The notes below the pieces were generated by a model. That model was not told the origin of the DNA. It was given only the letters and a program-made list of their open reading frames with translations, and did no database searches. A stretch of 64,000 bases of DNA from Anaeramoeba flamelloides. Its lineage: Eukaryota; Metamonada; Anaeramoebidae. Below, piece by piece: positions 1-13,200 of this stretch (within the stretch, counting starts at the first letter, position 1; every line of letters starts with the position of its first letter). The position numbers and the translations under genes are program-made. Location: contig JANTQA010000030.1 in assembly GCA_027625915.1 (NCBI GenBank), forward strand, positions 1,922,001-1,986,000. The letters are read 5' to 3'.

Positions 1-504
1 GGTAGATTTTTTAGGTCTTGGCAAGTGGTATTTTTTAGTTGAACAAAAAATTAAAACTCGAAAAAAAAACACTATTTTTCTAAAATAAGGTCAAAAATTT
101 AATTTAATATTGGGATAAAAGATAGGATTCACCTTAACCAAGAAAAAAGAATTACATTTGTGGTATGTGTTCAGAATTTATTTGTACTTTGTTCCTTTAA
201 AAATGAAATTTTTACATGAGACAAATTAACTTGTTTTACTTTTTTAAAAAAATCAATATTTATTTTAATAAGAAAAAAGGATAAAATTTGAACAATTCAT
301 TTTTTTTTTCATTTTCGAATATAAAACTTTGTTAATAATTTATCAATAAATTTCTGTTAGGATTTTGAAACTTTTGTAAAGTAATAAAAAAATTGTTTTT
401 AATTCCAATTATGAGGATTTTATATTTTCATAATTTTATAATAGAATATAAATTATCAATTTAAATTTTCAAAAATCTTAACTATTGTAATAAAATTGAG
501 ATAA

Positions 505-640
505 ATACAACCAGTATCACTTTTAAGTTATATACTTTGAATGAAATTAAGCCAAGATAAAAATTCTCAAATTCAGGCACAAAATTCAAATTCTAGTAGA
601 ATAATTTGCAGTAAATAAAATTTACAAAAATGATTATAAT
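505..640. mobile_element. Partial copy of the ~200-bp TCAGTTTCAC inverted-repeat element
   Basis: The segment begins with CCAGTATCACTTTTAAG and continues with AGGCACAAAATTCAAATTC and TAGTAGAATAATTTG, which matches the left half and centre of the complete copy at 1799-1992. The right inverted arm is not recognisable, so this is a truncated or heavily decayed copy. Boundaries are approximate. Confidence 0.5.
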
Positions 641-1798
641 TTGAAAAATGAATTTGATTAAAAATTATAATATGGGAAGAAATATATAAAAATAATTCTA
701 ATAACATTTTTGAGTTCTTCAAAACTTTTGAAAAAACCCTTTTTAATTAAAATATTTATAAAATCGATTGATAAGGGGGTTTATAGATAATACAATATCA
801 GTTAAGTAGTTTTATTATAACACTATTGACCACAATTCTGCATTACTAATTCACAAGAAAAAAAAAAACAGATAAAAAAGTGATTAATATTTGAAATATT
901 ATTTAAAATGTTTAGCTTTTTTGAAATGCCTTAAAACTTCAGAATTATTTCGAAAAAAAAAAGAAATAAAAATATAAGTTATTGGAATGTAAAATTAATT
1001 TTTAAATGAAAAAATAACCTATTCAGAACTTAAAACAAAGATTTAAGTATTTTTTTGTATTTTTCTACCTCAAAATTCTTTTGAAAGTAAAATTTTATTT
1101 TATATCTAAAAAATAATTTATTTGTGAACGTTAGATTTTTTCTTAGAGTTGATCTGTTTTTCAAAAATAAGGTTTAACATATTCATTTTTTTCTGATTTC
1201 CAGCTGAATTTTCAAATGGTATAAATAATTGATAAATTAAATATTTTTTATTGAAATATTAAAACTGAACCACTTTGACTTGAATATGTTTTATATATAA
1301 CTCTTTTTCAGCCAAAAGTCAAGAATTTTATTTAGCAAATTTAGCAATTTTGGTGTTTTGTATCAAATTGTAGTTAAATAAAATTTAATTCCAAGATTAG
1401 AATTATTCTTGTAATTTATACAAAACTTTAATTTTTTTATATATTATTATGAGTTTGATTTTATTTAATTTTTTTAGTTTGTCTTTTTTGTTCCTTTCTT
1501 TTTTTAAAAAAAGGTCAAGACTAAAATAAAATTATGAAAACCCAAATAAAATTTAAAGAAAAAATTAAGTTTTTTTAATTTCTTTTAAATTGAATACTTT
1601 TACGATTCAAAATCTTATTATAAATAATTTTAATTTCCTGAATAAATTGATAAATTTTATTTGATGTATTTTATTGTTTTAGAAAAAAATTATTTACTTT
1701 TTATTTTTTGATAATTACTAATTTACCTGTTTATTTCTTAAATGAATATAGACCATCATCTGAAGAATTTTGTCTTTCTGTTATTTTTAAACAATTAA

Positions 1799-1992
1799 AG
1801 TCAGTTTCACTTTTAAGGCACAAACTTTCAACGAAATTTAAGGCACAAAAAAAATATCAAATTAAAACACAAAATTCGGATTCTAGTAAAATAAATTGTA
1901 AAAAAAAAAATTCGAATTTTTGTGCCTTAATTTGAGATTTTTTTGTGCCTTAAATTTCGTTGAAAGTTTGTGTCTTAAAAGTGAAACTGACT
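1799..1992. mobile_element. ~194-bp fold-back MITE (TCAGTTTCAC family), near-perfect palindrome
   Basis: The left arm starts AGTCAGTTTCACTTTTAAGG and the right arm ends with its reverse complement (…CTTAAAAGTGAAACTGACT). The arms run about 70 bp each, to roughly 1870 and from roughly 1920, with very few mismatches. Inside are repeated AAGGCACAAA blocks. Diverged relatives lie at 505, 37988 and 40230. The copy at 40230 is bounded by TA on both sides, suggesting Tc1/mariner-type mobilisation; here the left flank is not a clean TA. It has no coding capacity. The high arm identity suggests that this copy is young. Confidence 0.8.
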
Positions 1993-2840
1993 GTATGGGT
2001 AGATGATTCTTGAAAAAAAAATGAATTTTTTGGTTTTAGTGTTAACCCAAGGGGTAGAATCGATTTTATTAATAAACTAAAAAAAAATCTAAATTTAGTA
2101 AAGCAAATCAAATAAAAACTGTTTACCAAATACTTTTTAAATTATTTAACGCCAAATGAACTATTTTATGAGTTTTTAATAGTAAATAAAATTTGAAATT
2201 CTTTTCATAAAAAAATTCTTTTTGAGAAAAGATCATTTCGCTTTTTTTGAATAATAAAAAAATTTTTTTATTTCTTTTGGAAATTTCAAAAATTAAAATT
2301 AAAAAAACACTAATTAAAATAAATCCTTAATACATTCACATAAGCCAAAAGCAGGACTCAACCCCCAATTTTTTACAAAAATTAGAATTTAAAATTAAAG
2401 TTTGTTAAAAATTCCAAATTCAAAAGCTAGTTGTTGTAGAAATATAATCTAAAAATTGTTGAAAAGAAGGTAGAATGGGTTCTCAATGATAATTTCATAC
2501 AATAGCTATAATTTGAGGGATCAAAGAAAAACTTTGAATTGAAGATTTTGAAAATTCAAAAAAATAAAATTTGCATTATTTTTATTGGTTGGTTTCCCTT
2601 TAGAAAATGTGATTGGGTAATATTTATTTCAAAATTATAAAAATATTTATATAATAGTAGAAAATCTAACTTCAAGACGACATTTATCTTACGAAAATAA
2701 ACACATCCAAAAAAATGAAGATTTCTTTTCTATTTGTAAAACGCTAGTAAATATCTTAAAGTTTTTCTAAAAAAAATAATAAATATAAAAAGAAAATAAA
2801 GAATGAAATAAAAAAAAAATAATAAAAGAAAAATTCCCGA

Positions 2841-4052
2841 TTAATGCTTTTGGAGGATATTGTCGAGTTTTCTTAACCGATTACCTTTCAACTCATTCGA
2901 AACCTTGGTTGAATTTTGAATTTTATGAAATTTCTTTGATTGTCTAAGAATTTTTTGTGCTTGTTTATTATCCATGGAATTACCAATCCAACCAAGGGCA
3001 AGGTATAGGTTTTTCATTGATTTGTGGATTTTTCGCATTTTTTCTGCCCACTCAAGATCAATATTTTGCTTATATTGTGATAAGAATTTTCTGTTTCCGA
3101 TCCTTTTCCCTTTTTGCAAAACTATTTCCCCTATTTTTTCATCATATTTATAATTGGTTTTTTCATTATTACCTAAGGTTTCAATAAATTCTTTGTTGTA
3201 AAATGGAGCAAATTGAAGAAAATATTCAGATTCAAAATTAAGCTTGGTGTGGCCGCTGTTCTCCATATGTTGTTACACAGCAGTCAAAGATTTGAATTTC
3301 TTTTGACAATAGCAACATGACTTTAACTTCCAGACATTGTGTGCAAGCGTTTTAAAAAAGCCAATGGGTTCTGTTAAATTTTCGAGATTTGGGATATAAA
3401 AATTATGAATAATAGTCATATGATCGATTGCTTGTTGGGTCGAGTCGCATGTGTATTGACAAAAAATACAATAACGGAATTTTGTATTGTTTAAAAAGTC
3501 TCTTTTGATTTCTTCTTTCTCTTTCTCTTCTTCGTCATCTTGTTCTTCTTGTTCTTCTTCTTTTTTTTCTTTCTCTTTTTCTTTCTCTTCTTCACCAGAA
3601 GAAGTGGAATAATCACTGCCTTCATAATTTTCATTTTCACCAATCCTTTTGTAATCAAAAGAATTCACTTTCAGTCGTTCATCCAAATCAGCGTTAATAG
3701 TAACCTCCTTCGATTTCCAATAAAGAGATCCTGTTTTCCCTTTTTCTTCCTTTTCCGATGTTTTTAACATTGACAATGCAATTTTTTCAAGCTTGGCTTC
3801 TTTTTCTTCTTCAATTGTTCGTTTTTTGTTATTTTTGGGAGTTTTTGATTTTTTCCTTTTCTTTTTTCCTTTCTGTAATTCCTCTTTTGTAGACCACATA
3901 AATTCTTCAAATTCAGTTCGCGAGTATGGTGCTTGCTTTTGTGATTTCCTGATCAGATTAAATTGATTAAGATCAGTCCGATAGTGTTTAATAAGTGAAT
4001 CACGATCGGTAAATTCAACCTGACAGGTATTACATTTGGGTATAAATGACAT
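2841..4052 (-). CDS. REI1/ZNF622-like 60S ribosome-biogenesis zinc-finger protein, interrupted by an in-frame TAA
   Basis: REI1-family proteins act in cytoplasmic maturation of the 60S ribosomal subunit. Seen: an N-terminal finger with CNTC at residues 7-10 and HYRTDL at 23-28, a Lys/Glu-rich linker (about 60-185), a second C2H2 finger (C195, C198, H211, H216), then SCCYCQKKFKSLTAV. A TAA codon at 3273-3275 follows. The same frame continues QHMENSGHTKLNFE and GKRIGNRKFLSQYKQN, which are the REI1 third-finger and C-terminal signatures. The whole frame is 403 positions, close to yeast Rei1 length. The stop lies inside the third finger, between its Cys pair and its His pair, where the family usually has Gln or Arg. 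In the first finger, the His expected in the usual DWH motif is Asn29. Together these suggest a decaying gene or a divergent paralogue. Readthrough, recoding or a base error are alternatives. The downstream ATG at 3264-3266 would give only a C-terminal fragment. Confidence 0.8.
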
Positions 4053-7000
4053 GTTAATTTTATTTTAATTCTTTTTGAATAAAAAATAAAATAAAAAATT
4101 GCACAATTTACAAAATCAAAAGTATTAGTCCACCATGATTAAAAAAAGTTACTCTTTTTAGATCTGTTAATATTTTTAAAATTTATTGTCTGACTGTTCA
4201 CTCCTAATAATCGATTATTTGGGAAAAATTTTTAAGGTTTTAAAAGCCTTTGTTAAAATCTTCAAGTTAATTTATTAGCAAAATAAAAAAACGTTTAAAC
4301 CTATCTCGAATTTCAAAACTCAGTAAAAATCTGATTACTATAAAACCAAACTTTCTTTTGATACTATTTTCAGAAATCAAATTATTGTTTTAAAAAGTTT
4401 TTATCAATTTTTTTCTCATTTTTCGAAACTTAAAACCAAACATATTTGTGGATAATTTCAAAAAAAATTATTTTATTTGAAAGAAGATTGAAACCTAATT
4501 ATATTTGTGAAAGAAGTGTTCAAAAGTATACTTTAAAAATGAAAGCTTAAAGTTCTTAAAATAACTCAATATAAAAAATCTACTTGTTTTCTAAAAAATT
4601 ACAATAATTATTTTAACTTGTAAAAACTACAATTTTTTTGATTCAAAGAACAGTTTTAATCAATTTTTTCTGTTAATTTAAATAAAAAAATATAAGAAAA
4701 AAAACCAAAATATCAAAATTAAAAATTCTCCCAAAATACTTTTTTAAAACTTGCTTAATTCATCTTAAAATCCGAAAAAATACCTTATGATTTGATTATT
4801 ATTAAATCAATGAATAACACATCTTAATTTTTTCAGTGAGTTAACAATAACCCAAAGATTGAATGTTTCAATAGACTTTATAAATATATCTCATTTTTTA
4901 AATATTTTCCAACAAATAAAATGAATTGTAAACAATAATTCTAATAAAAAATAATAATATAAATTATCTAATAACCCATTTTAATAATAACAGTTCGTTT
5001 TTTATACATTTAATATTTGAAAGAAGAATACTACCTAATCTTTTAAATTTCAAGAAATTTAATAAATAGTTATTGAATAAAATAAATGTTCAATATTTTT
5101 AGATTTTTAAGGATTCAATATATTGATTTATTTTCATTGTTTTTTTAAAAACAAGTTTGTGGTTTTCAAGGGTTTTTGTACATGCAGAATTCCATCAATT
5201 ACTCAAAGTGAGATTCCTTCAAAATAACAATTATTTGTAAAATTTTTCTTTTTCTAATTTGATCCTGATATACAAATAAAAAAGGATCAGGATATTTTGA
5301 CTGAAAATATAATTGGATAAAAGGAAATCTGTATAAAACGATAATTCATCTTTCTAAAGTTGATAAATGAAATTTTTCTTAGGGTGTTTAATTGGATCTT
5401 TGTTTAATTAATTGCTCTATTACCATGTAAAAAAAAAATAAAATAAAAATCGCTAATTCCTTATGACTATTTGAGATTTATGAAATTTCTCTATCATCAA
5501 TGTGTGTTGTAATGGGATTTAAAGGGTATTTGCTGTGTAAACGCTTCAAAAAAACTCCATAATTTCTATTCTAAATATTATTGAACAATAAATTCTTGGA
5601 TTTTTTTAATCATGGATTCATCTAAAAAATTATCAATTATTGAAATTGTATTTTGATTCCTTTTACAAATCAAAAAATGGAAACAATAATAACAATAATA
5701 TTAAATTATTTAATAAATTCTAGAGAACAAACATAGGATACTTTTATTTTCATTTTTTAAAAAATTTCAAGATTTGAATAATAATTATCAACCTAAAAAT
5801 TGATTATTTTTTGATTCATTTTTATTAAACTATTTTTATTTTCAAAAAATTTTATTATTGTCGAAAAATAATTTATTAAAATAATATCCGAGTTAATTTT
5901 TTTTTTGTTTAAAAAAAGGAGATTGTTTTTAATAAACTATTCATCTTTATGGAACAATATTAAGAAAGGTATTTTAAACTGTCAAGTCAGAGTATTGATG
6001 AGTCAATCTTTAAATAGTCAAGAAATATAGGGTTTTTTTCTAAAATTCTTGATGATTTTTATTACTAAGGATAATTTTTTTTTCTAATGAGTTTAAATTG
6101 TAGTATTTTTTTACAGAATGGATTTTTAGAGAGATTTTAAATATGGAAAACTAATTTTCTTTAACATTGAATAACAAAATACTATAATTTTTGACTTTCT
6201 AGAAGAAATTAATTTCCTCTCTTCCAAAAAAAATAAAAAAAATTGTACAAACAATAATCAAAAAAAAAAAAAAAAAAAAAAAACCTAATCATAGATGAAC
6301 TGATTTAACTAAATAAAAACCGTAATTTTTTTTCTTTTTACTATACCACATCTAGTTTACTCCTAAATAATATATCTATCTTCTAATACCTTTTGAAAAT
6401 AAATTCCTTGATTTTTAAAGTACATATTTAGGTAAGAATAAAATACCTTTAATTTTTTTTTTATTTATTTATCATATTTTTTTTCATTTAAAATTCCTCC
6501 AATTTTTAGTATTTTTGATGTTTTTAATGTTTTTTTGATAATAATTTTCTTCGAAAATTATCAAAATTGATCCTAGAAACTGTTAACAATTTTATCATTA
6601 TTTTTTAAAATATTCATTTTTAATAAAAAGGGAATTTAAGAAAATAATGCCATATATTTCGCTTATTTAACTGATTAATTTCCAGGTATTTATACATAAA
6701 AAATAATTATTTATTTTGAAACTTTCATAAAATAAGTTTACTTGGATTTTAATAATGGTAATTGTAAAAGTACAAGTTATTATTAAAAAATTAGTAGTTT
6801 TATTTTCAATGTTAAAGTTTAAATTGAATACAAATGACAAATTCTATCAATAGCTTCTATCGTTGGGGTTGCCTTACCAAATAAGGTCAATAAATATAAA
6901 CTAATGTTAAAAAAAAATTTTTTTGAAACATAATTAACAAAAAATGAAAAAAATATAAACCACAAATAATATTTTTTTTAGAACATCAAAATTCAATTTT

Positions 7001-7395
7001 TGAAAAAAAAAATCTTATTTTATTAAATTCCAGAAGAAATACCAAATTAGAAACATTCACTTATTGGATTCTTAACAATTGTTTAATATTTTCAATACTC
7101 GCAAAACGAAAAAATAAATAATTTTCAATACAAATAAATCCGGTCTGTATCTCAAAGATTTAAGTGAGAACAAAACAAAAAAAATGCATTAGTAAATTTG
7201 AGAAATTTCATTAAAAATTTATTAATCGATCAAAAGTTCAATACCATCAACAAATTTTATTTAAGTTATTCTCTTTAAATTTTGTCAACTTTCCGATAAT
7301 ATGAATGGTTCAATAAAACATGTTTGTTCGAAAGATATAGGTTCGGTAATTCAAAAAATGAAATGTAATAAAAAAACAAGATGAAAGAAAAAATC

Positions 7396-7570
7396 AAAAA
7401 ATGAAAAAAAAAATGACTAAATGAGAAAAAATGATTTTGATATAAAAATTGAAATTTTATATTGAGAAGAATATTTAATTTATCCGTTATAATGTATTCT
7501 ACTTCTTAAATAAATCCTGAGCCCCTTTGATTGAAAAATGGTTTATATTTTTCAAAAAAACAATTTTTTT
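7396..7570. repeat. Dispersed repeat, copy related to 55780-55960
   Basis: The blocks AAAAATGATTTTGAT, ATTGAGAAGAATA and CCCCTTTGATTGAAAAA recur in the same order and orientation at 55826-55945 (there TTTTGAGAAGAATAATG and CCCCTTTGACTGAAAAA). Both are preceded by A/G-rich tracts. No terminal inverted repeat or transposase was recognised, so the element class is unknown. Boundaries are approximate. Confidence 0.55.
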
Positions 7571-9182
7571 TTACATAAATAATTTGAAGAGCAATCAAAG
7601 TTGGAAAATACAAGAATACTTCAAAATTATTAAAAATGAAAATATTAACTTTAAAATAAAAAATTATCTACAATTTAAATCAGGTACCACACTTCTCAAA
7701 TTTAGAACTTTGGGAAAGCTAATAAATAGATATCCATGTGTCTTAAAAAATAAATATGAATATAGTATATTTAAAAAAAAATGAAATATGTAAAAAATGT
7801 GTTTACTGAACTCCATATAATCAAAATATAAATCATTTTCTATCTTATGGTGAAAGAAATAAATTAAACAGAATCAAATGAAAAAAATTATTGTCAAAAA
7901 TTCTAGATTTAAAAAGGTTTTGAAAAAGTTATACTTTGAATTTTTGCAAATATACTCTTTAATATGATTAATCAAAATTTTGAAATTCATTAGCATTGTC
8001 GGGAATTTTTCATCAAAGCTCGCATGATTAGAAAATTTAATGTAAAAAAGGAAGGATAATAATAAAAAATTGAAAACTAAAAATTTTGTAATAGTAAAAA
8101 ATATTTTTTTTTAAAGTTGGGTAAATATTACCACCATTCTGAGAGGTAGTGTCTAGGTTTTGTTTTTTTTTTTTTTTTTTTGATTTAAAAGAATTGAGTA
8201 AAATCTCATATTTTACTCAATACTTTCAAATTACAATTAAAAAAGAACAACAGTATAATATCAATTATTAATTACATAGTATGGATTTTTTTATCTGTAA
8301 CCGATGATCTTACTATCGGGTTTTGATTCTTCAGTGAATTATAGGGGAGTATTATCAAATGTCGTCAATAACCTAGGTTTTCTTGAAGTTTCTGTTTATT
8401 TGCACAATCAACAGATTTTCGTTAGGTTTTTTTTTACTTTTAGAAATAAACTGAAAATTTATTAAAATTTTCTGTTTCTTTCAAAAAGTAAAAAAAACCT
8501 TAAACACTTTATATATAAAACAGAAAACTGAAGTAAACCTAAAGAATAATTTCATGTTTTTTTTATTAATATGGTTATGAAATGGTATTATTATTTTTCA
8601 TTGATATTTTAATTATTTTTCTTCTTCTCTTTTTTGTTATTTAATTTAATTTTCTTCGATTACACCTTTTTTTCTAAATAAATAAATAAATATAAATAAA
8701 ATTTCATCTCATCAAATTCGTTAGACTTTTGAATTCTGTGGTTGTTAGTAGTGCTACAATATTGAAAAAGTCCTTTGTCAAGAAAAAAAAGGTGTTTTTT
8801 GGGGGGGTCGTAAATTTTAAATAAGTTTATGAATTTTAGTTAAATTCAACTTTGAGATATTATATTGAATATATATAGATCTAGTGTTTTGAAAATACTT
8901 TGTTTATATAATAAAACTGAAATAACAAAAAAAAAAAAAATCCTTCATAATCAATAATGAGCATGTTTTAGGTTTTAGAGAATTTAAACGAGTTGAGGAT
9001 AATCTCTGAATATTTTCTATTCTTATGAATTCTTGAAAACCTAACACAATAATTAAAAAACATTTTTTTTTTCAATTTCCATTGATAAATAATTCTTTTA
9101 TAATCAAAATAATTGAATCTACATTTGAAAAATGTATATTAAATTTAAAATTCTTTTAAATCATAAACTTATAACCACTTAA

Positions 9183-9740
9183 GGTTTACAATCCCTGAAA
9201 TCTGAAAAAAGATTATCTTATGTAAGGGTGTTAGTAACTTGTTAATTTGATTCTTAGCTGATCAATCATGTGCTTGGTATGGGTTTGAATAGTGGTTCAA
9301 AATGGTAGTTTTTGAACATTTATTTTTTTTTTTTCTGAAATCCAAATTGAAGAGTTTAAGGTTAATAAATTGGGAGGTGTTTAAGAATAAATTTTGGTTT
9401 TTGGGTTGGGGAAAAAAATTTTCATTTACTTTTGTGTCAATTAACTAAATGAAAAAAAATTGTTTTTTAAAAGCTCCAAATAAAACCAGAGCTTAGTAAA
9501 AATTTCAATCAAAAAGCCCACAGAAAAATTATTTTTATAACTTACCTTCCAATAAATTATTTTTTTCACTCTTCAATTTGGAATTCGGAAAAAAAATAAA
9601 TAAATGTTCAAAAACTACCATTTTGAACCACTATTCAAACCCATACCAAGCACATGATTGATCAGCTAAGAATCAAATTAACAAGTTACTAACACCCTTA
9701 CATAAGATAATCTTTTTTCAAATTACAGGGATTGTAAACC
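9183..9740. mobile_element. 558-bp TTAA-flanked fold-back MITE with ~170-bp terminal inverted repeats
   Basis: TTAA stands immediately outside both ends (9179-9182 and 9741-9744). The left end GGTTTACAATCCCTG is mirrored by CAGGGATTGTAAACC on the right, and the arms stay nearly identical for about 170 bp (to about 9355, and from about 9567), with only a few mismatches. TTAA target duplication is the hallmark of piggyBac-type transposition, so a non-autonomous piggyBac-like element is the likeliest class; the ends themselves do not prove it. No coding frame. An older copy of nearly identical length lies at 46779-47337. The near-identical arms indicate recent insertion or arm homogenisation. 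Confidence 0.85.
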
Positions 9741-10251
9741 TTAATATTACACGAATAAAAAATTCGAAAAGCACAATCATTTTTTTTGAAGCTAAAAATC
9801 TGTTATTTTCAAACAATTAATCTATAATATTGAGGAGAAACATTTTTCAAACCTTATTGAAAAAGTATTACATGAAAAACCAAATAAATTGAACCAAATT
9901 TATACAATATTCTTTATTTGATCAAAAAAGGAAAAAAAAACAAACTTAATTTTTTAAGTTCTTTTCCAAATTTATGATTATTTCAAGACAATTTCAATGT
10001 TAATTAGACCCAATTTGAATTGATTTCTCAGAAGAACTCAAAAAGTAAAGAATTTCTAACTCAAAAATTAAGTTATTTTAGATTCTTGATAAAAAAATAA
10101 AATAATTCAAAGTCTCAGATCAGAAACTGATAATGTCAGGGTTAATTATCAAAATCGTGATTTGATTAATCAAGTTCTGTGAAAACTTTTCATTTTTTTA
10201 TAAACAGTTTTTGTCAAATTTTTCAAAACTGCAACTTTGAAAAAATACGAT

Positions 10252-13200
10252 ATGGATCTATTTCAAATAATTGAACAAAATGATTTGGAATTGCTTAAAA
10301 AATATAGGCCAACTTTAGAGGAATTAAAGGCAAGGGATCAGGAAGGTTGGACTGCTTTTTTAAGATCCTTTCAAGATTCTAAAAAAGAAGAACTCCAGAA
10401 TTATTTGTTAGAGAACAAATTATTTCTGCCAAGTTTAAATGACATTGTGTCAATTTCAAAAGCAAAAGAAAATGAAAAAGAAAAAGAAGTTCAAAATGAG
10501 AAAAAAAAAAAACAACAAAAACAAAAAAAAAAAACAGGTGGCACTTATTTGGATGAAGCACGGTACTCTGTTTACATTCCGAATAAATTAAATTACAATT
10601 TGTTGAACACAAGCCTCAAAGAAGGTATTTCACAAAAGATTGTATCCAAATTGAAGACGATGGGTTTCAATTTGAATGATTCAATTAACAACGAATCTCT
10701 TTTTGGATTTACTACTTTGCACTTGGCGATTTTGGATGGTGTATCAATTGAAAGCTTACAAAGCACATTCGAGCAAGAATTTGCAAATTTCAAAACCTCG
10801 GTTTTCCAAAGGGATACTCGAGGAAGAATCTATTGGACCCCAGATTTGCTTTCAACGTATTTAATGAGGAACAAAATTGGAAAAGAGGAATTGGACTGCG
10901 AAGCGATGAAAGTGTTATACTCTTTGGAAAAACAGCGCCTTCACAAAACAAAAAAAGAATTAAAAAAGGAAATTGGCGTTATTTCGACACAGACAGGAAG
11001 AAACATGATCTCCTTGTACGCAATCCAGCCGGTTCATTATGCTGTCAGCAATGGGTGCGGTGTGAAGATTTTAAAGCAATTAAAGGAGTTTGGATTGGAT
11101 TTGGCCAAAGCAGATAGCGGGGGCAACAATGCACTTCATTATGCATGCAATTATCAAAGCGTTCAAGTTGAGACTCTCCAATTTTTAATTGCAAATGGGT
11201 GCGATCTTAATCAAGTTAACAAATTAAAGGTTTTACCGCTTCACTTTGCATGTTATTCAAATTGCTCACTCGGGGTTCTCAAATATTTACTTGAGCACAC
11301 AAAGGATCCGAATGTGAAAACTAGCCAAAATTTGAAAAAAATCTCCAAATATTATAACTATTCCAAAATGAAGCAAGAGAAATTAGACAATTCAACTTGC
11401 CTACATTATTTGTTATCCAACGGATCAAGATTAACAATGGAGAAAGTGAAATTGTTCCTTGAAAACGAAAAGTTTCAAATAGATAATAATTTCAAAAACT
11501 ATAAAGGGGAAAATTGTTTATACATTGGCTGTAAAAACGGGATTTCAATTGAAATTTTAAAATTCTTAATTGAAAAGGGATTAGACGATATTAAGCAAGT
11601 ATTACCAAAAAGGGGGAACAATTTATTATTGTTAATTTGTTCAAAAAATTGTGGATTAATTAAAAATAAATTACAGATGATAAATTTCCTATTGTCTCGC
11701 GGGTTGAATTATAAAATTAAAAACAATGAGGAGAAAAATGTTTTACATTTATTAATTGAAAAGGGTCTGTATCTTGGTGATGAGAATACGGGCGATAGCC
11801 GGGCGGGGAAAGAACAAGAAGAACAGAATATGCAATTAATTAAATTACTGATAAATAAAGGAGTTGATCCAGATGATCAAGATATAAATGGATTTACTCC
11901 GTTATCTTATGCCTGTAAAAATTTTTATAATCTAAATATTATTAAATTATTAATTACAGAATTTAATATCAATATTGGACTAAACAACCAAACACCATTA
12001 ACTTTGTATTTAAAAAACATTATCAATAACAGAAATTCAAAAGAAAAAGAGAAGAAATATAATGGGATCAAATTTTTAATAAATTCTGGTTCTGAAATTA
12101 ACATTCTTGATCAAAAGAATAAAAATAATTTATTACATTTGGCTATTTTATCAAAATCAAGCTACAGCGTTATTCAGAAATTAATTAAATTGGGTGCAAA
12201 TATAAATCATACAAATAACAATAATGAAACACCAATTCATTTGTTTTTAGATATCAACAATTATCAAAACAATAATGATAATCAAGGCACTGCTACCACC
12301 ACGAATACTAAAATTAGTAGTAATAATAATGATGATGATAATGATGATGATGAAAGTATTCAAGGCAATTATTCAAGGAGTTATTCTATGACTAATGAAG
12401 AAATTTATCAAATATTTTTATTATTAGCAAGCCACCTCAACATCAATGTGTACTCAACAAAAAATAAATGTAGAAAGGGCAATGGTAAAACTTTTAGATA
12501 TTTAGATAAACGATCCATTAATTTGCATTATAGGACATTTAGTTATGTTAATAGGAACTTTGAAAAGGAATTATTTAATCCACATTTAAAGGATGAGGAA
12601 AGCAAAGAAAATCAGCAAAAAGAGAATCCGAACAAGCCAAATATTGGGGAATTGCCATTACATTTAATTTGTAAGAATTTCAAAAATAAGCCAGATTTAC
12701 AATTAAAGCTAATTAAGGAAATATTAAACAGAAATCCAAAATTGATTAATACTAGGGACATGAATTCAGAAACACCGTTACATTTACTCTGTAGCTACCC
12801 CCTCGGCGATTTTGAAACAATACAATATTTAATTAAAAAAGGAGCCGATATCAACGCAAAAAATGATGACAATTCCATACCATTGCATTTAGCTTCACAA
12901 TATCGCGTATTTACAAAATTGGGTTATCAAAAGCTTCGAAACGAGTTTTTATTTATTAATAATAACCAAGAAAAATTTTTCAATCAAGATAATAAAAAAA
13001 GGGCGGAACATTATAAGATCGTCAAATGTTTAATTGAATGCGGTTCTGATATTAATTGTTTAAATTCAAAAATAGATTTACCATTACATTTTGCGTGCAG
13101 AGGAGATACGTCTGTAGAGGTTGTTGATTTATTGATCTCCAAAATAAATATTAATGTGTTAAGTAAGTTTGATGATGGGAGGAAAAGAACTGATCAAAGA

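Larger units (their letters stand above)
1..2840. other. Intergenic, AT-rich, no gene seen
   Basis: No reading frame with convincing amino-acid composition is present on either strand. The stretch contains one half copy and one full copy of a ~200-bp inverted-repeat element (listed separately); the only longish open frame here, near 1708-1935, runs across that element and is not a gene. The rest is poly-A/poly-T-rich sequence. Confidence 0.6.
4053..10251. other. Intergenic, no supported gene
   Basis: Long AT-rich stretch. It holds a dispersed-repeat copy near 7396-7570 and a young fold-back element at 9183-9740, both listed separately. An open frame at about 7527-7784 lacks any ATG, sits next to the dispersed repeat and shows only Lys/Asn/Phe-rich composition, so I do not call it a gene. 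Homopolymer A runs occur near 6260. Nothing resembling tRNA or rRNA was seen. Confidence 0.5.

Noticed and set aside
2841-4052. TAA reassigned to Gln as the organism's genetic code
   Set aside because: The neighbouring 6.5-kb ankyrin-BTB gene uses CAA for Gln and has no in-frame TAA or TAG, and the RBX1, Ras, DENN and DERA genes end normally at standard stops.
7527-7784. 85-codon open frame
   Set aside because: No ATG in the frame, overlap with a dispersed repeat, and Lys/Asn/Phe-rich composition expected from AT-rich chance.
10237-10251. Upstream extension of the ankyrin-BTB frame to a TTG codon
   Set aside because: The frame opens at TTG; the first ATG is at 10252 and gives a sensible N-terminus, so the extra five codons are not used.
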